The position numbers and the translations under genes were made by a program. From contig NZ_JAILYM010000002.1 in NCBI RefSeq assembly GCF_020179425.1, positions 558,001 to 622,000 on the forward strand: DNA of 64,000 nt, in the 5' to 3' direction. The notes below the pieces were generated by a model. It had not been told where the DNA came from, did not search any database, and worked only from the letters and a program-made list of their open reading frames with translations. The stretch is from Novosphingobium percolationis. Lineage in GTDB: Bacteria > Pseudomonadota > Alphaproteobacteria > Sphingomonadales > Sphingomonadaceae. This document shows positions 34,153-49,294 of this stretch, piece by piece. Numbering within the stretch: position 1 is the stretch's first letter; each line of letters opens with the position of its first letter.

Positions 34153-35078
34153 GCGTTGCGTTCCCTTGTGGCCAGATCGAACAGCAGCAGCAGGATGAAC
34201 AGCACGACGTGCAGCGAGATCGTCAGCATCGACAGCATCGCGATCATCACCCCGGTCTTCACCTGCGCTCCCACCAGCAGCGCCGTCACCCCTGCAAAGG
34301 CGATGTCCTTGTTCGGCAGGAACGGCAGGCGCGACAGCAGCAGGCGCACGGTCGAGAGCAGTAGCCAGGAACTGAGCGGCGCTTCGGGCAGGATCATCGC
34401 CCAGGTCAGCGCGGTCAGGCCGGTCTTGATCACCAGGCGTCCGCTGTGGATGCCGAACACAAACCACAGGTCACGTGGCGGCAGGCTGAACAGCCCGTTG
34501 CGGAAGAACATGATCAGCGCCGAGGTCACGAGGATCAGCCCGAGCGAGGCGGCCATGATCTCGCCGCTGACGCCAAGGCCCAGCGAACCGATGATCGGCC
34601 AGGTCAGCACCAGCATGACCACGGTCATGATGTTGCCGGCCAGCGCCGAAAGGATCGCCACGTCCTTCACCGCGCCGAAGGGCGAACCCTCCATCTTCAC
34701 ATGGCGGCGCGCCCAGTCGTAGAAATAGACTTCGCCGATGTAGCCCAGCAGCAGCTCGTTGCCGACCAGCTTCTTGATCAGCGGCAGGATGCCCGTCCAG
34801 GGAATGCCCCACAGGCGGCGGAAGATTGCGAAGTCGCCCAGCGGGCTGAGGAAGTAGCTGAGCAGGAACACCGCCCAGATCAGCGGGTTGGTGGGCAGGA
34901 TCGTGCCGACCAGCGCCCAGTTGAGCTTGCGCAGCTCGATCAGCACCGCGATCAGGATCGCAGCCGAGATCGCCGGGCCGAGATAGGCGCCCCATTTGCG
35001 CAGCGCGCTTTGCGCGGGCTCGGCAGGCGCGGGCAGGGGCGATGGGGCCAAGGCGAGATTGGGCGTGGAATCGGGCAT
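34149..35078 (-). CDS. Polytopic membrane protein, flippase-like
   Basis: Encodes 309 residues with about seven to eight membrane segments (for example AYLGPAISAAILIAVLIEL, PLIWAVFLLSYFLSPL, NIMTVVMLVLTWPIIGSLG, ISLHVVLFILLLLFDL). The topology and the early RKLNWALVGTIL segment recall the lysylphosphatidylglycerol-synthase/flippase-like membrane domain, but the match is by appearance only. Set between two glycosyltransferases it may flip a glycolipid or move a lipid-linked sugar. It overlaps the DUF2141 gene by 4 bases. Confidence 0.75.
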   Translation of the reverse strand: MPDSTPNLALAPSPLPAPAEPAQSALRKWGAYLGPAISAAILIAVLIELRKLNWALVGTILPTNPLIWAVFLLSYFLSPLGDFAIFRRLWGIPWTGILPLIKKLVGNELLLGYIGEVYFYDWARRHVKMEGSPFGAVKDVAILSALAGNIMTVVMLVLTWPIIGSLGLGVSGEIMAASLGLILVTSALIMFFRNGLFSLPPRDLWFVFGIHSGRLVIKTGLTALTWAMILPEAPLSSWLLLSTVRLLLSRLPFLPNKDIAFAGVTALLVGAQVKTGVMIAMLSMLTISLHVVLFILLLLFDLATRERNA

Positions 35079-35090
35079 CGAATCGGACCT

Positions 35091-36299
35091 CTAGCGGATC
35101 TCGGGTCGCAGCGCGCCGGAAACGACGGCTTCGGGGGTAGGGGCGAGGTCCTCCATCGCCCGGCGATAGCGGCGCGCAGCTAAATCCACGGTGAACCGAC
35201 GCGCCTCGTCACGGGCCGCGTCGACGTCGAACGGCAGATCGAGCACGCGGTCCATGGCCTGTGCCAGCGCATGCGGATCGCGCGGGGGCACCAGCACGCC
35301 GAAGCGCCCATGGCCCAGCAGATCGGGCATGGAAACGCTGCAATCGGTCGCCACCACGGGAATCCCTGCGGCATAGGCCTGCAGCACCACCGTCGGCAGG
35401 CCCTCGTAATCGGATGACAACACCAGGGCGTCGGCGGCGAGCAGTTCGGCGTCGACCGGAAAGGTATGGCCGGGAAGATGCACGCGATCGGCCACGCCCA
35501 GCCGTTGCGCGCGCGCTTCGATTGCGGCGCGCTGGCTGCCTTCGCCGCAAATCGTCAGCCGGTCGCCCGCGCGTGCGATCCGCGCAAAGGCGTCGACCAG
35601 CCCGGTGAAGTTCTTCTGCGTGGCCAGCCGCCCGATCGCCAGGAAACGCCGGCCGGGGCCGTCGTGCGCGAGGCGGGGCGCGGCTGCCAGATGATCGAGT
35701 TCGGCGGTCGACAGCGCCGGGTTGTCGATAACCGTCACCTTGTCGTCGCCGACCTTCATCATGGTGTGGATCTCCTCGGCCATGGCGGGCGCGATCGCCA
35801 CCAGCCGGTCGAGGAAACGCCCCTGGATGCGCAGCCACAGCCGATAGAACGGCGCCGCCACCGCCGGCAGGTCCGCGCGCATCAGGTCGTTGCTGATCTT
35901 GGCCAGCACCGGCGGGCAGCGTCGGCCCAACAGCAGCTTCAGCACCACGGCGACCACGGTGTAGGAATTGCCCGCGCAGAACACCACGCCGGGCCGCTGG
36001 CGCCGCACCACGCCGGGCAGGCGCGCGATCATGTAGAGCGTCTCGATCGGGCCGGTCACGCCCTTGCGGTCCAGCACTTCGTAGTGCAGCCCCGGCCATT
36101 CGCCGCGCATCGCGCCCTGATCGCGGCCCATCACCAGCCGTGCGTCGATGCCCTGTCGCACCCAGGCATCGTGCAGGCGCAGCGCCACGCGCTCGACGCC
36201 GCCCGGCTCGAAGCTGTGCAGGAACGTCAGAACACCCGGTCCTGCTGCGTGCCGTGCCGCGTCCCCGGCTGCGTCAAGTGCGGTTTCGTCGCGCGCCAT
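35091..36299 (-). CDS. Second GT4 family glycosyltransferase
   Basis: Encodes about 402 residues. N-domain: LTFLHSFEPGGVERVALRLH; C-domain: RRFLAIGRLATQKNFTGLVD and SSDYEGLPTVVLQAYAAGIP, the nucleotide-sugar binding signature. Retaining sugar transfer to an unknown acceptor is expected. It differs clearly from the other GT4 in the operon, so a two-step sugar addition is plausible. Start: ATG 36299, or GTG 36323, which would leave 3 bases after the upstream gene; neither has a decisive ribosome site. It is 12 bases before the membrane protein gene. Confidence 0.88.
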   Translation of the reverse strand: MARDETALDAAGDAARHAAGPGVLTFLHSFEPGGVERVALRLHDAWVRQGIDARLVMGRDQGAMRGEWPGLHYEVLDRKGVTGPIETLYMIARLPGVVRRQRPGVVFCAGNSYTVVAVVLKLLLGRRCPPVLAKISNDLMRADLPAVAAPFYRLWLRIQGRFLDRLVAIAPAMAEEIHTMMKVGDDKVTVIDNPALSTAELDHLAAAPRLAHDGPGRRFLAIGRLATQKNFTGLVDAFARIARAGDRLTICGEGSQRAAIEARAQRLGVADRVHLPGHTFPVDAELLAADALVLSSDYEGLPTVVLQAYAAGIPVVATDCSVSMPDLLGHGRFGVLVPPRDPHALAQAMDRVLDLPFDVDAARDEARRFTVDLAARRYRRAMEDLAPTPEAVVSGALRPEIR

Positions 36300-36326
36300 G
36301 TCTGTCGTCCGGTCCCCTGCCACGCC

Positions 36327-37181
36327 TCAGCCCGGCCCTCGGGCGGAGCGGGCCAGATCGGCATAGCGCGCGGGGCGATGGCTGCGCACGAACCGCGCCA
36401 GCGTCTGGTCGATGCTGTCCATCAGGGCGGGCACCGTCGTGTCGCCGGGGTGGACCGCCAGCCGCAGCGTCGGCAGCGCCAGTGGCAATGCCGTGCGGGC
36501 AAGGCGGGCAAAGGCCAGCGAGCTGGCGATGCGGCCCTTGCTGCGGCTGGCCCAGGTGACGACCGGGCCGCGCGACAGCACTTCGCCGCTGGCGGGGCGC
36601 CACACCTTCATGTGGTCTTCGGCCAGGGGCATGCCCAGTTCGCGCAAGGCGGCGTGCGCGCCTTCGCCATACAGCCATGCGGGGGCGATGAAGCCCGCCA
36701 CCGGGCGGCCCAGCACGTCTTCCAGCAGCGCCTTGCCGCGGGCCATGCGCGCCAGCGCCTCGTCGTGCGGCAGGTTCAGGAATTCGCCTTCACCGGCGGT
36801 CATGTGCTTGCCCTTGAACCCGGCAAAGCCTTGCGTTGCGGGCGTTTCGTCGCGGTGGCACCAGCCGTGCAGGAACATCTCGATCCCGGCATCCGCCCAG
36901 GCACGAAGCTGCGTGCCGAACGCCGCGTTGCCTTCGATCGGGGCTTCGCGCCAGTGGTCGGGGATTACCAGCATCGCGAACCTGCCCGTGCCGGTGTGGC
37001 GTTCGAGCAGGTGGGCCAGCCGATCGACCTGCGCGTGCGAGCGCGGCGAGACATCGTGGATCGAGGCGAGCAGGCGGCCCTTGCGCCGCTCCGGGGCGGT
37101 GGGATCGGCGGTGTGCGAGGCGGCGGCTGGGCTCAAAGGTTCGGATATCCGCAAGTCGGGGCCGGCGAGGGTATCCGCCAC
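36327..37181 (-). CDS. DUF2334 polysaccharide deacetylase-like protein
   Basis: Encodes roughly 284 residues. The core starts GRLLASIHDVSPRSHAQVDR (HD metal pair) and contains EMFLHGWCHRDE (the HxxxH metal pair), hallmarks of the NodB-like deacetylase superfamily DUF2334 branch; FLNLPHDEALARM and GFIAPAWLYGEGAH follow. It should remove acetyl groups from an amino sugar. The start is uncertain: the frame is open to 37307, and I chose GTG 37181; TTG 37154 and 37136 are alternatives. First gene of the five-gene glycosyltransferase operon. Confidence 0.8.
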   Translation of the reverse strand: MADTLAGPDLRISEPLSPAAASHTADPTAPERRKGRLLASIHDVSPRSHAQVDRLAHLLERHTGTGRFAMLVIPDHWREAPIEGNAAFGTQLRAWADAGIEMFLHGWCHRDETPATQGFAGFKGKHMTAGEGEFLNLPHDEALARMARGKALLEDVLGRPVAGFIAPAWLYGEGAHAALRELGMPLAEDHMKVWRPASGEVLSRGPVVTWASRSKGRIASSLAFARLARTALPLALPTLRLAVHPGDTTVPALMDSIDQTLARFVRSHRPARYADLARSARGPG

Positions 37182-37462
37182 GCGCGACAGGTGGCGCGCG
37201 GCGACCCGAACTTCAAGGTCATCGGCGCGGCCGACCGTCGCGCAAGGGGGTGCGATGGCCCTGCGACCGGGTGCGCGCGACCTGTCGCACGGCGGGAACT
37301 TTTGCAATCATTATTTGACGAACCTCTCCTGTCGCAGCCGGGCGACAATCCATCACGCCTCGTCGCCAATCTGTTGTCTATCTAAAAAGTAGAGTTATCT
37401 CTGCCTGCATTGTCGGGACGTATTCCGAGTCGACCGGCCACCCCTCTTTCAGGAGAGTACCG

Positions 37463-38110
37463 ATGGCTTTCGAACAGACCAACGCGGCGCAGGGCGATCC
37501 CCTGCTCCTTATCGTTCCCGGCCTTGGCAACAGCGGGCAGGGCCACTGGCAGACCCGCTGGGAAGAGACGCTGCCGCTGTGCCGCCGTGTCGACCTCGGC
37601 CTGTGGGATGATCCGCACCGCAATACCTGGGTCAACAAGATCAACCTGGCGGTCGACCGCGCCGACCGCCCCGTGGTGCTCGTCGCGCACTCGCTCGGCT
37701 GCCACGCCGTTGCTTGGTGGGCGGAATACGAACGCCTGTCGGGCGGCGACGTACTCGGCAAGGTGATCGGCGCGCTGCTCGTCGCCCCGCCCGATGTGGA
37801 AGACGCGCCCATCGACCGCCGGCTCACGCGGTTCGCGCCCGTGGTGCAGGGCGAACTGCCCTTCCGCAGCGTGCTCGTGGCCAGCCGCGACGATCCCTAC
37901 ATGCCCTTCGGTACCGCGCGTACGCTGGCCAAAACGTGGGGGGCGAGCTTTGCCGACGCCGGGGCCACCGGCCACATCAACGCGCGCTCGGGGCTGGGCG
38001 ACTGGACCTTCGGGCGCCTGCTGCTCAACCGCCTGTTGCCGCGTCCGCTGTCGCTCGATGACGGGGCGGCGCATTACGGCGCCGGTCAGCGCCGGTTCAT
38101 CGATCCCGCG

Positions 38111-38131
<21 letters not shown>
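37463..38131 (+). CDS. RBBP9/YdeN family alpha/beta hydrolase
   Basis: Encodes 222 residues. LLLIVPGLGNSGQGHWQTRW is the family N-terminus. Catalytic residues are visible: VLVAHSLGCHAVAWW (Ser nucleophile), VASRDDPYMPF (Asp) and GATGHINARSG (His). Family members are small serine hydrolases of unclear substrate. AGGAGAG precedes the ATG closely. The 3' end overlaps the end of the convergent glgX by 21 bases. Confidence 0.9.
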
Positions 38132-43004
<4,873 letters not shown>

Positions 43005-43031
43005 CGGCGCACGCCTTTCGCCTGCAGCGAG

Positions 43032-43119
43032 CCCACCCCCGGCCCCTCCCGCCTGCGGGAGGGGAGAAGGTTACGCCAGCTTGTTCCCCTCCCGCAGGCG
43101 GGAGGGGTTAGGGGTGGGC
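43032..43119. repeat. Palindromic repeat between glgC and glgA
   Basis: Two 34-base arms (43032-43065 and 43086-43119) are inverted copies with three mismatches, separated by 20 bases. Each arm is itself a hairpin built on CCCTCCCGC-CT-GCGGGAGGG. A related single unit is at 63559-63594. This is a REP/BIME-like sphingomonad-type intergenic element; on the RNA it would form a very stable structure between glgC and glgA. Confidence 0.85.
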
Positions 43120-43131
43120 AGGCAGCAGGCA

Positions 43132-44394
43132 TCACGCCAGCGCCTCGATCATCCGCTTGGTGATCAGGCACACACCGTTTTCAGTGCGGCGGAAGCGACG
43201 GGCATCGAGTTCGGGGTCTTCGCCCACGACCAGGCCTTCGGGAATGCGCACGCCCGAATCGAGGATCACCCGGCTCAATCGCGCGCCGCGCCCGATGTTG
43301 CAGTAGGGCAGGATCACCCCTTCCTCGACGGACGAGAACGAGCCCATCTTCACGCCGGTGAACAGCAGCGAGCGGCGGGCGAGCGCGCCCGAGACGATGC
43401 AGTCCTGCGAGATCAGCGAGGAGATCGCCATGCCGCGCCGCCCTTCCTGGTCGTGTACGAACTTGGCAGGGGCTGCGACGACCTGATCGGTCCAGATCGG
43501 CCAGTCGCGGTCGTACATGTTGAGCTTGGGGACCGTGTCGGTGAGATCGAGATTGGCGTCGAAGTAGGCATCCAATGTGCCCACGTCGCGCCAGTATTCC
43601 TCGATCTCCTCGGCCGCGCGCACGCAGCTTTCGGTGAAGCGGTGGGCCACCGCCTTGCCGTGCCTGACGATGTAGGGGATGATGTCGCCGCCGAAATCGC
43701 GCGACGAGGCGGGATCGTCGGCATCGCGGCGCAGCTGCTCGAACAGGAACTTCGTCTCGAACACGTAGATGCCCATTGACGCCAGCGAATGCGCATCATC
43801 GCCCGGAATCGTCGGTGGATCGGCGGGCTTTTCGACGAAGGCGGTGATCGTGCTGTTGGCATCGACCGCCATCACGCCAAAACCGGTGGCTTCTTTCTTC
43901 GGCACGACAAGACAGCCCACGGTCACGTCCGCGCCCGAGTTGACGTGCTGTTGCAACATCAGCTCGTAGTCCATCTTGTAGATGTGATCGCCCGCCAGGA
44001 TGACCATGTACTTGGGCGCATGGGCCTGGATGATGTCGATGTTCTGGAACACGGCATCGGCTGTGCCTTCGTACCACTGGTTTTCCGACACCCGCTGCGA
44101 GGCGGGCAGGATGTCGAAGCTTTCGTTGCGTTCCGGGCGCATGAAGTTCCACGCGCGGTTCATGTGCCGGATCAGCGAGTGCGCCTTGTACTGCGTGGCC
44201 ACGCCGATGCGGCGGATACCTGAATTGATCGCGTTGGACAGCGCGAAGTCGATGATCCGGCTGACCCCGCCGAAATAGACCGCGGGCTTGGCGCGGTTGT
44301 CGGTCAGTTCATTCAAGCGGCTGCCGCGCCCGCCTGCCAGCACATAGGCCATGGCATCGCGCGCCAGTGGTTGACCGTAAGACCTGTCCCTCAT
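43132..44394 (-). CDS. glgC: Glucose-1-phosphate adenylyltransferase
   Basis: Encodes 420 residues: makes ADP-glucose from ATP and glucose 1-phosphate, the committed step of glycogen synthesis. [20 protein letters not shown] is the nucleotide site, and SAVYF-type [19 protein letters not shown] follows; a left-handed beta-helix with allosteric function forms the C-terminus (about 300-410). Usually controlled by glycolytic intermediates. The ATG overlaps the glgB stop codon (ATGA). Confidence 0.97.
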   Translation of the reverse strand: MRDRSYGQPLARDAMAYVLAGGRGSRLNELTDNRAKPAVYFGGVSRIIDFALSNAINSGIRRIGVATQYKAHSLIRHMNRAWNFMRPERNESFDILPASQRVSENQWYEGTADAVFQNIDIIQAHAPKYMVILAGDHIYKMDYELMLQQHVNSGADVTVGCLVVPKKEATGFGVMAVDANSTITAFVEKPADPPTIPGDDAHSLASMGIYVFETKFLFEQLRRDADDPASSRDFGGDIIPYIVRHGKAVAHRFTESCVRAAEEIEEYWRDVGTLDAYFDANLDLTDTVPKLNMYDRDWPIWTDQVVAAPAKFVHDQEGRRGMAISSLISQDCIVSGALARRSLLFTGVKMGSFSSVEEGVILPYCNIGRGARLSRVILDSGVRIPEGLVVGEDPELDARRFRRTENGVCLITKRMIEALA

Positions 44395-46559
44395 CCTTCT
44401 TCTCCGCTCCCGAGAAATTCGAACATCAGCGTGGAAAGCCCCGGCAGGACGATCAGCGCCGCCCCGTCCTGTGCCTCGATCTGTCCCATGTTGCCCCGGC
44501 CCGATCCGCCGTAGTGCGCGGCATCGGAATTGAGCACTTCGCGCCACACGCCATCGTGCGGCAGGGGCAGGCGATAGTGATCGTGCGTGGCCGGCGTCAT
44601 GTTGCAGACCACTGCCACGGGATTGGCGCCGGGGGCCTTGCGCACCCATGCGAACACGCTTGCCAGCGCATCGTCGACCACCAGCCATTCGAAGCCCTCG
44701 GCCTCGCAATCGCGCGCGTGGAGCGCTTTCGTGTCACGATAGGTGCCGTTCAGGTCGCGCACCCAGCGTTGCATTCCGGCGTGGGGTTCGTGGGCCAGCA
44801 GGTCCCAGTCGAGCGAGCGCGCCTCGCTCCATTCGCGGGCTTGCGCGAACTCCTGCCCCATGAACAGCAGCTTCTTGCCGGGATAGCCCCACATCAGCCC
44901 GTAGTAGGCGCGCAAGCTGGCGAACTTCTGCCAGTCGTCGCCCGCCATCTTGTTCAGCAGGCTGCCCTTGCCGTGGACGACCTCGTCATGGCTCAGCGGC
45001 AGGACGAAATTCTCGGCGAAGGCATAGACCAGCCCGAAGGTGATCTCGTCGTGGTGGTAGCGGCGGTGGACCGGATCGCGGGCCATGTACTTCAGCGTGT
45101 CGTGCATGAAGCCCATGTTCCACTTGAACCCGAAACCGAGACCCTTTTCGTGTGCCGGCATGGTGACGCCAGGCCACGAGGTGGATTCTTCGGCCACGGT
45201 CATCACGCCCCGGTGCTGGCCGTATATCGCGCGGTTCATGCCCTGCAGGAAGCGCACCGCCTCCCAGTTTTCGCGCCCGCCCTCGTCATTGGGGATCCAT
45301 TCGTCGCTTTTGCGCGAATAGTCGCGGTAGAGCATCGAGGCGACCGCATCCACGCGCAGCCCGTCGACGTGGTACTGCTCGGCCCAGAACAGCGCGTTGT
45401 TGATCAGGAAGGCTTCGACCTCGCGCCGCCCGAAATTGTAGATCGCGGTGTTCCAGTCGGGATGGAAGCCGAGCCGCGGGTCTTCGTGTTCATACAGGTA
45501 GGTGCCATCGAAGCGCGACAGGCCGAAGGCATCGGTCGGGAAGTGCGCGGGCACCCAGTCGACCAGCACGGAAAGCCCCGCCTGATGCGCGCCATCGACG
45601 AAGCGCGCGAAGCCCGCCGGTTCCCCGAAGCGGGCGCTGGGGGCGTAAAGGCCGGTGGTCTGGTAGCCCCACGAAGGATCGTAGGGATGTTCGGATACCG
45701 GCATGAACTCGATATGGGTGAAGCCCATGTCGATGCAGTAGGGGATGAGCTGGTCGGCCAGTTCGTCCCAGCTGCAGAACTCGGCGCTGCCCGGCTTGCG
45801 CCACGATCCGGGGTGGACTTCGTAGATCGAGATCGGTTCGCGCCGCGCGTCGGCCCCGGCCCAGTGCGCGCGGTGCGCCTCGTCGTCCCAGTCGGGTTTG
45901 CCGGGGCGCGCCACGATCGAGGCGGTGGCGGGGCGCAGTTCGGCGGCGAAGGCGTAAGGATCGGCCTTGAGCGGCTGAACCGTGCCATCCGGCCCGACGA
46001 TGCGGTACTTGTAGGCGCGGCCCGTGCCGATGTCGGGCAGGAAGATCTCCCACACGCCGGTATCGGCGCGCTTGCGCATCGGATGGCGGCGGTGGTCCCA
46101 GTCGTTGAAATCGCCCACCACGGCGACGAGGCTGGCGTTGGGCGCCCACACCGCGAAATGAACGCCCTGCGCGCCTTCATGCTCGATCGGGTGCGCGCCC
46201 ATCTTGTCGAACAGGCGGAAGTGCGTGCCTTCGCCGATCAGGAAATCGTCGGTCGGCCCAAGCACCGGCCCGAACGAGTAGGGATCGGTGAACCACCACA
46301 CGTGCGGGCCATGGCTGCACCGATACTTCACTGGCTGCGGGGTGCCCGCGACGGTGCCTTCGAACAACCCGCGCGGATCGACCCGCGTCAGCGTGCCCAG
46401 CGTCGTGCCGTCGAGCGCGAAGGCCTCTGCCGCCTCCGCCCCCGGCAGGATCGCGCGGGCGAAGGCGCCTTGCGGGCCGGGGTGGACACCCAGCAGCGCG
46501 AACGGGTCGGCGTGCGTGCCTTCCAGCAGGGCATCGATGGCACGCGCGCTCGGTTGCAT
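44391..46559 (-). CDS. glgB: 1,4-alpha-glucan branching enzyme
   Basis: Encodes 722 residues of GH13. It cuts alpha-1,4 chains and re-attaches them as alpha-1,6 branches. Two N-terminal CBM48-type domains (about 1-220; [20 protein letters not shown]) precede the barrel with [18 protein letters not shown] (nucleophile), [15 protein letters not shown] (acid) and [15 protein letters not shown] (third Asp). It starts 7 bases after glgP and overlaps glgC. Length is typical. Confidence 0.97.
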   Translation of the reverse strand: MQPSARAIDALLEGTHADPFALLGVHPGPQGAFARAILPGAEAAEAFALDGTTLGTLTRVDPRGLFEGTVAGTPQPVKYRCSHGPHVWWFTDPYSFGPVLGPTDDFLIGEGTHFRLFDKMGAHPIEHEGAQGVHFAVWAPNASLVAVVGDFNDWDHRRHPMRKRADTGVWEIFLPDIGTGRAYKYRIVGPDGTVQPLKADPYAFAAELRPATASIVARPGKPDWDDEAHRAHWAGADARREPISIYEVHPGSWRKPGSAEFCSWDELADQLIPYCIDMGFTHIEFMPVSEHPYDPSWGYQTTGLYAPSARFGEPAGFARFVDGAHQAGLSVLVDWVPAHFPTDAFGLSRFDGTYLYEHEDPRLGFHPDWNTAIYNFGRREVEAFLINNALFWAEQYHVDGLRVDAVASMLYRDYSRKSDEWIPNDEGGRENWEAVRFLQGMNRAIYGQHRGVMTVAEESTSWPGVTMPAHEKGLGFGFKWNMGFMHDTLKYMARDPVHRRYHHDEITFGLVYAFAENFVLPLSHDEVVHGKGSLLNKMAGDDWQKFASLRAYYGLMWGYPGKKLLFMGQEFAQAREWSEARSLDWDLLAHEPHAGMQRWVRDLNGTYRDTKALHARDCEAEGFEWLVVDDALASVFAWVRKAPGANPVAVVCNMTPATHDHYRLPLPHDGVWREVLNSDAAHYGGSGRGNMGQIEAQDGAALIVLPGLSTLMFEFLGSGEEG

Positions 46560-46566
46560 GGCCTTG

Positions 46567-48990
46567 TCAGACTCCCCAGATGTCGCGGGCGTATTCGCCG
46601 ATGGTGCGGTCGGACGAGAACCAGCCGACGTTGGCGATGTTGCGGATGGCGCTGGTGCGCCAGCCCTTCGGGTCTTCCCACCGCTTGTCCACGCTGCGCT
46701 GCGCGGCGTGGTAGGCGTCGAAATCGGCGGCGACCATGAACCAGTCGCTGTCGTAGAGCCCGCCCATCAGATCGGCATAGCGGGTGGGATCGTCGGGGCT
46801 GAACACGCCGCTGGCGATGGCGTTGATCGCCTGGCGCAATTCGCGGCTGCCTTCGATCACCGCGCGTGGGTTGTAGCCGCCCGCGCGTTGTTCCTGCACT
46901 TCGTCGGCGGTCAGGCCGAAGATCACGATGTCGTCCGCGCCGACATGGTCGCGGATCTCGACGTTCGCGCCATCCAGCGTGCCGATGGTGAGCGCGCCGT
47001 TGAGCGCGAACTTCATGTTACCGGTGCCGCTGGCTTCCATGCCCGCCGTGCTGATCTGTTCGGACAGGTCGGCCGCCGGGATGATGCGTTCGGCCAGGCT
47101 GACGTTGTAGTTGGGTACGAACACGACCTTGAGCAGCCCACCGACCGAAGGGTCGGAATTGACGCGCCGCGCGATGTCGTTGGCCAGTTTGATGATCAGC
47201 TTGGCGTTGTGGTAGCTCGGTGCCGCCTTGCCGCCGAAGATCTTCACCCGCGGCACCCAGTCGCGTTCGGGGTGGCTGCGGATCTGGTCGTAGAGCGCGA
47301 CCGTCTCGATCAGGTTCAGAAGCTGGCGCTTGTATTCGTGGATGCGCTTGATCTGCACGTCGAACAGCGCATCGGGATCGAGCCGGACGCCGGTGATCTG
47401 CTTGATGTGCGCGGCGAGCGCCACCTTGTTGGCGCGCTTCACTTCGGCGATGCGTTCGCCCAGCGCCGCGTCGCCCGCCAGCGCGTTGAGGTCGGCCAGC
47501 TTTTCCGCATCGTCGAGGAAACCGTCGCCGATCGCGTCCTTGAGCACGCCGACAAGACCCGGATTGCACTGCTGCAACCAGCGGCGCGGGGTAACGCCGT
47601 TGGTCTTGTTGTTGATGCGATCGGGGTAGAGCGCGTGCAGGTCTGAAAAGACCGTCGACTTCATCAGGTCGGTGTGCAGCGCGGCCACGCCATTGACCGA
47701 ATGCGCGCCGCAGAAGGCGAGGTTGGCCATGCGCACGCGGCGTTCGCCATGTTCGTCGATCAGGCTGATCGCGGCAACCTGGCCATCGTCGAGCCCTGCC
47801 TTGCGCGCTTCGCGCAGCACGCGGCTGTTGATCGCGTAGATGATCTGCATGTGTCGAGGCAGCAGCCGTTCGAACAGCGGCAGCGGCCAGGTTTCCAGTG
47901 CTTCGGGCAGCAGGGTGTGGTTGGTGTAGCCGACGGTCTTCCTCGTCACCTCCCATGCCTCGTTGAACTCGAGCCCATGCACGTCGACGAGGATGCGCAT
48001 GATTTCGGCCACGGCCACGGCGGGGTGCGTGTCGTTCAGCTGGATCGCGGCCTTGTCGGGCAGGGTGCGGACGTCGCCGTGGTACTGTGCGTGACGGCGG
48101 ACGATGTCCTGGATCGAGGCGGAGGTGAAGAAATACTCCTGCCGCAGCCGCAGTTCCTGCCCAGATGGCGTGGAATCTGCAGGATAGAGCACGCGCACCA
48201 GCGCATCGGCGCGGGCGTCTTCGACCAGCGCGCCGACGTGGTCGCCTGCGTTGAAAGCATCAAGCCGGATCGGATCGAGCGCGCGCGCGGTCCACAAGCG
48301 CAGCGTGTTGACGCGCTTGCCGCGCCAGCCGACGACGGGCGTGTCGAAGGCGCTCGCCTCGACTTGTTCGGCAGGCTTCCATTCCACGCCATCGCCGCGG
48401 TCGATCACTTCGCCGCCAAAGCCGATGCGATAGGCGCTTTCGCGGCGATCAAACTCCCACGGGTTGCCGTGGCTGAGCCAGGTTTCGGGCAATTCCACCT
48501 GCCAGCCATCGTCGATGCGCTGGCGGAACATCCCGTTCTTGTAGCGGATGCCATAGCCGTAGGCCGGGATGTCGAGGCTGGCGAGGCTTTCCATGAAGCA
48601 CGCCGCCAGTCGGCCAAGCCCGCCGTTGCCGAGCGCGGCGTCGGGTTCGAGGTCTTCGAGCGCGGCAAGGTCGAAGCCGTGGCTGGCCAGCGCCTTTTCC
48701 ATCTCGCGCGTCAGGCCCATGTTCGACAGGGCATCGCGCAGCAGGCGGCCGATCAGGAATTCGAGGCTGAGGTAGTAAACGCGCTTGCCGCTGGCGTCGT
48801 AGGTCTTGCGCGTGGATTCCATCCAGCGGTCGATCACCGCATCGCGCAGCGTCAGCACGGCGGCGGTGAACCAGTCGTGGGGCTTGGCCGCGCGCTCGTC
48901 CTTGCCCACGCGATGACGCAGCACGTCGATGATGTGGGCGTCGATCTCGGCGGCTTTGGAGCCGGTGCTCAAGGGGATATCGAGGCTCAT
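46567..48990 (-). CDS. glgP: Glycogen phosphorylase
   Basis: Encodes 807 residues that release glucose 1-phosphate from glycogen chain ends using phosphate. The pyridoxal-phosphate lysine lies in EASGTGNMKFALNGALTIGT; LGNGGLGRLAACFMESLA and the KRIHEYKRQLLN segment are also diagnostic. Start at 48990 (MSLDIPLST) has GGTGGAG upstream; a frame to 49041 is open but not homologous. First gene of the operon glgP-glgB-glgC-glgA-pgm-glgX, so degradation and synthesis enzymes share a transcript. Confidence 0.97.
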   Translation of the reverse strand: MSLDIPLSTGSKAAEIDAHIIDVLRHRVGKDERAAKPHDWFTAAVLTLRDAVIDRWMESTRKTYDASGKRVYYLSLEFLIGRLLRDALSNMGLTREMEKALASHGFDLAALEDLEPDAALGNGGLGRLAACFMESLASLDIPAYGYGIRYKNGMFRQRIDDGWQVELPETWLSHGNPWEFDRRESAYRIGFGGEVIDRGDGVEWKPAEQVEASAFDTPVVGWRGKRVNTLRLWTARALDPIRLDAFNAGDHVGALVEDARADALVRVLYPADSTPSGQELRLRQEYFFTSASIQDIVRRHAQYHGDVRTLPDKAAIQLNDTHPAVAVAEIMRILVDVHGLEFNEAWEVTRKTVGYTNHTLLPEALETWPLPLFERLLPRHMQIIYAINSRVLREARKAGLDDGQVAAISLIDEHGERRVRMANLAFCGAHSVNGVAALHTDLMKSTVFSDLHALYPDRINNKTNGVTPRRWLQQCNPGLVGVLKDAIGDGFLDDAEKLADLNALAGDAALGERIAEVKRANKVALAAHIKQITGVRLDPDALFDVQIKRIHEYKRQLLNLIETVALYDQIRSHPERDWVPRVKIFGGKAAPSYHNAKLIIKLANDIARRVNSDPSVGGLLKVVFVPNYNVSLAERIIPAADLSEQISTAGMEASGTGNMKFALNGALTIGTLDGANVEIRDHVGADDIVIFGLTADEVQEQRAGGYNPRAVIEGSRELRQAINAIASGVFSPDDPTRYADLMGGLYDSDWFMVAADFDAYHAAQRSVDKRWEDPKGWRTSAIRNIANVGWFSSDRTIGEYARDIWGV

Positions 48991-49294
48991 GGCAATGCGC
49001 TCCACCTGGTGGGGTCCAGCCATGCGCAAAGGCGTTGCCACCGCACAAGCGGACCAGTTGTCCCGGCCTCTCAGGGCGCGTGCCGCCCGATATTTCCGTC
49101 CGGGCGGCTATGCTCCCGGTTCTCCCGCGACCATGGGTAAGACACTGCGCCGACCTTTCACAAGCGGCGATCCATGTTGCGATGCAAAAAAAATCCCGCC
49201 GCCGGTTCGTGCCGGGGCGGGATTTTCTTTCTGTTTCAGATCGGTAGGGGCAATATTGCCCGGTCAGAAATACGTCTTCGGCGAACGATTGCGG
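48991..49294. other. Gap with glgP promoter region and b561 terminator
   Basis: No gene is supported in these 304 bases. The half nearest glgP must contain its promoter, though no near-consensus pair is evident. The other half holds the terminator of the minus-strand cytochrome b561 transcript. Confidence 0.5.
49186..49226 (-). terminator. Intrinsic terminator, effectively bidirectional
   Basis: AAAATCCCGCC (49190-49200) pairs perfectly with GGCGGGATTTT (49216-49226), with inner CCGG pairs. On the minus strand the stem ends in eight T, on the plus strand in TTTTCTTT. It ends the receptor-b561 transcript and isolates the glycogen operon. Confidence 0.88.

Noticed and set aside
37315..37349. 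TTGACG at 37315 as a promoter of the RBBP9-like gene
   Set aside because: The nearest -10-like sequence (GACAAT) is 23 bases away, too far for a sigma-70 promoter.
44367..46739. 790-residue plus-strand frame opposite glgB
   Set aside because: Antisense shadow of a gene with clear GH13 catalytic motifs.
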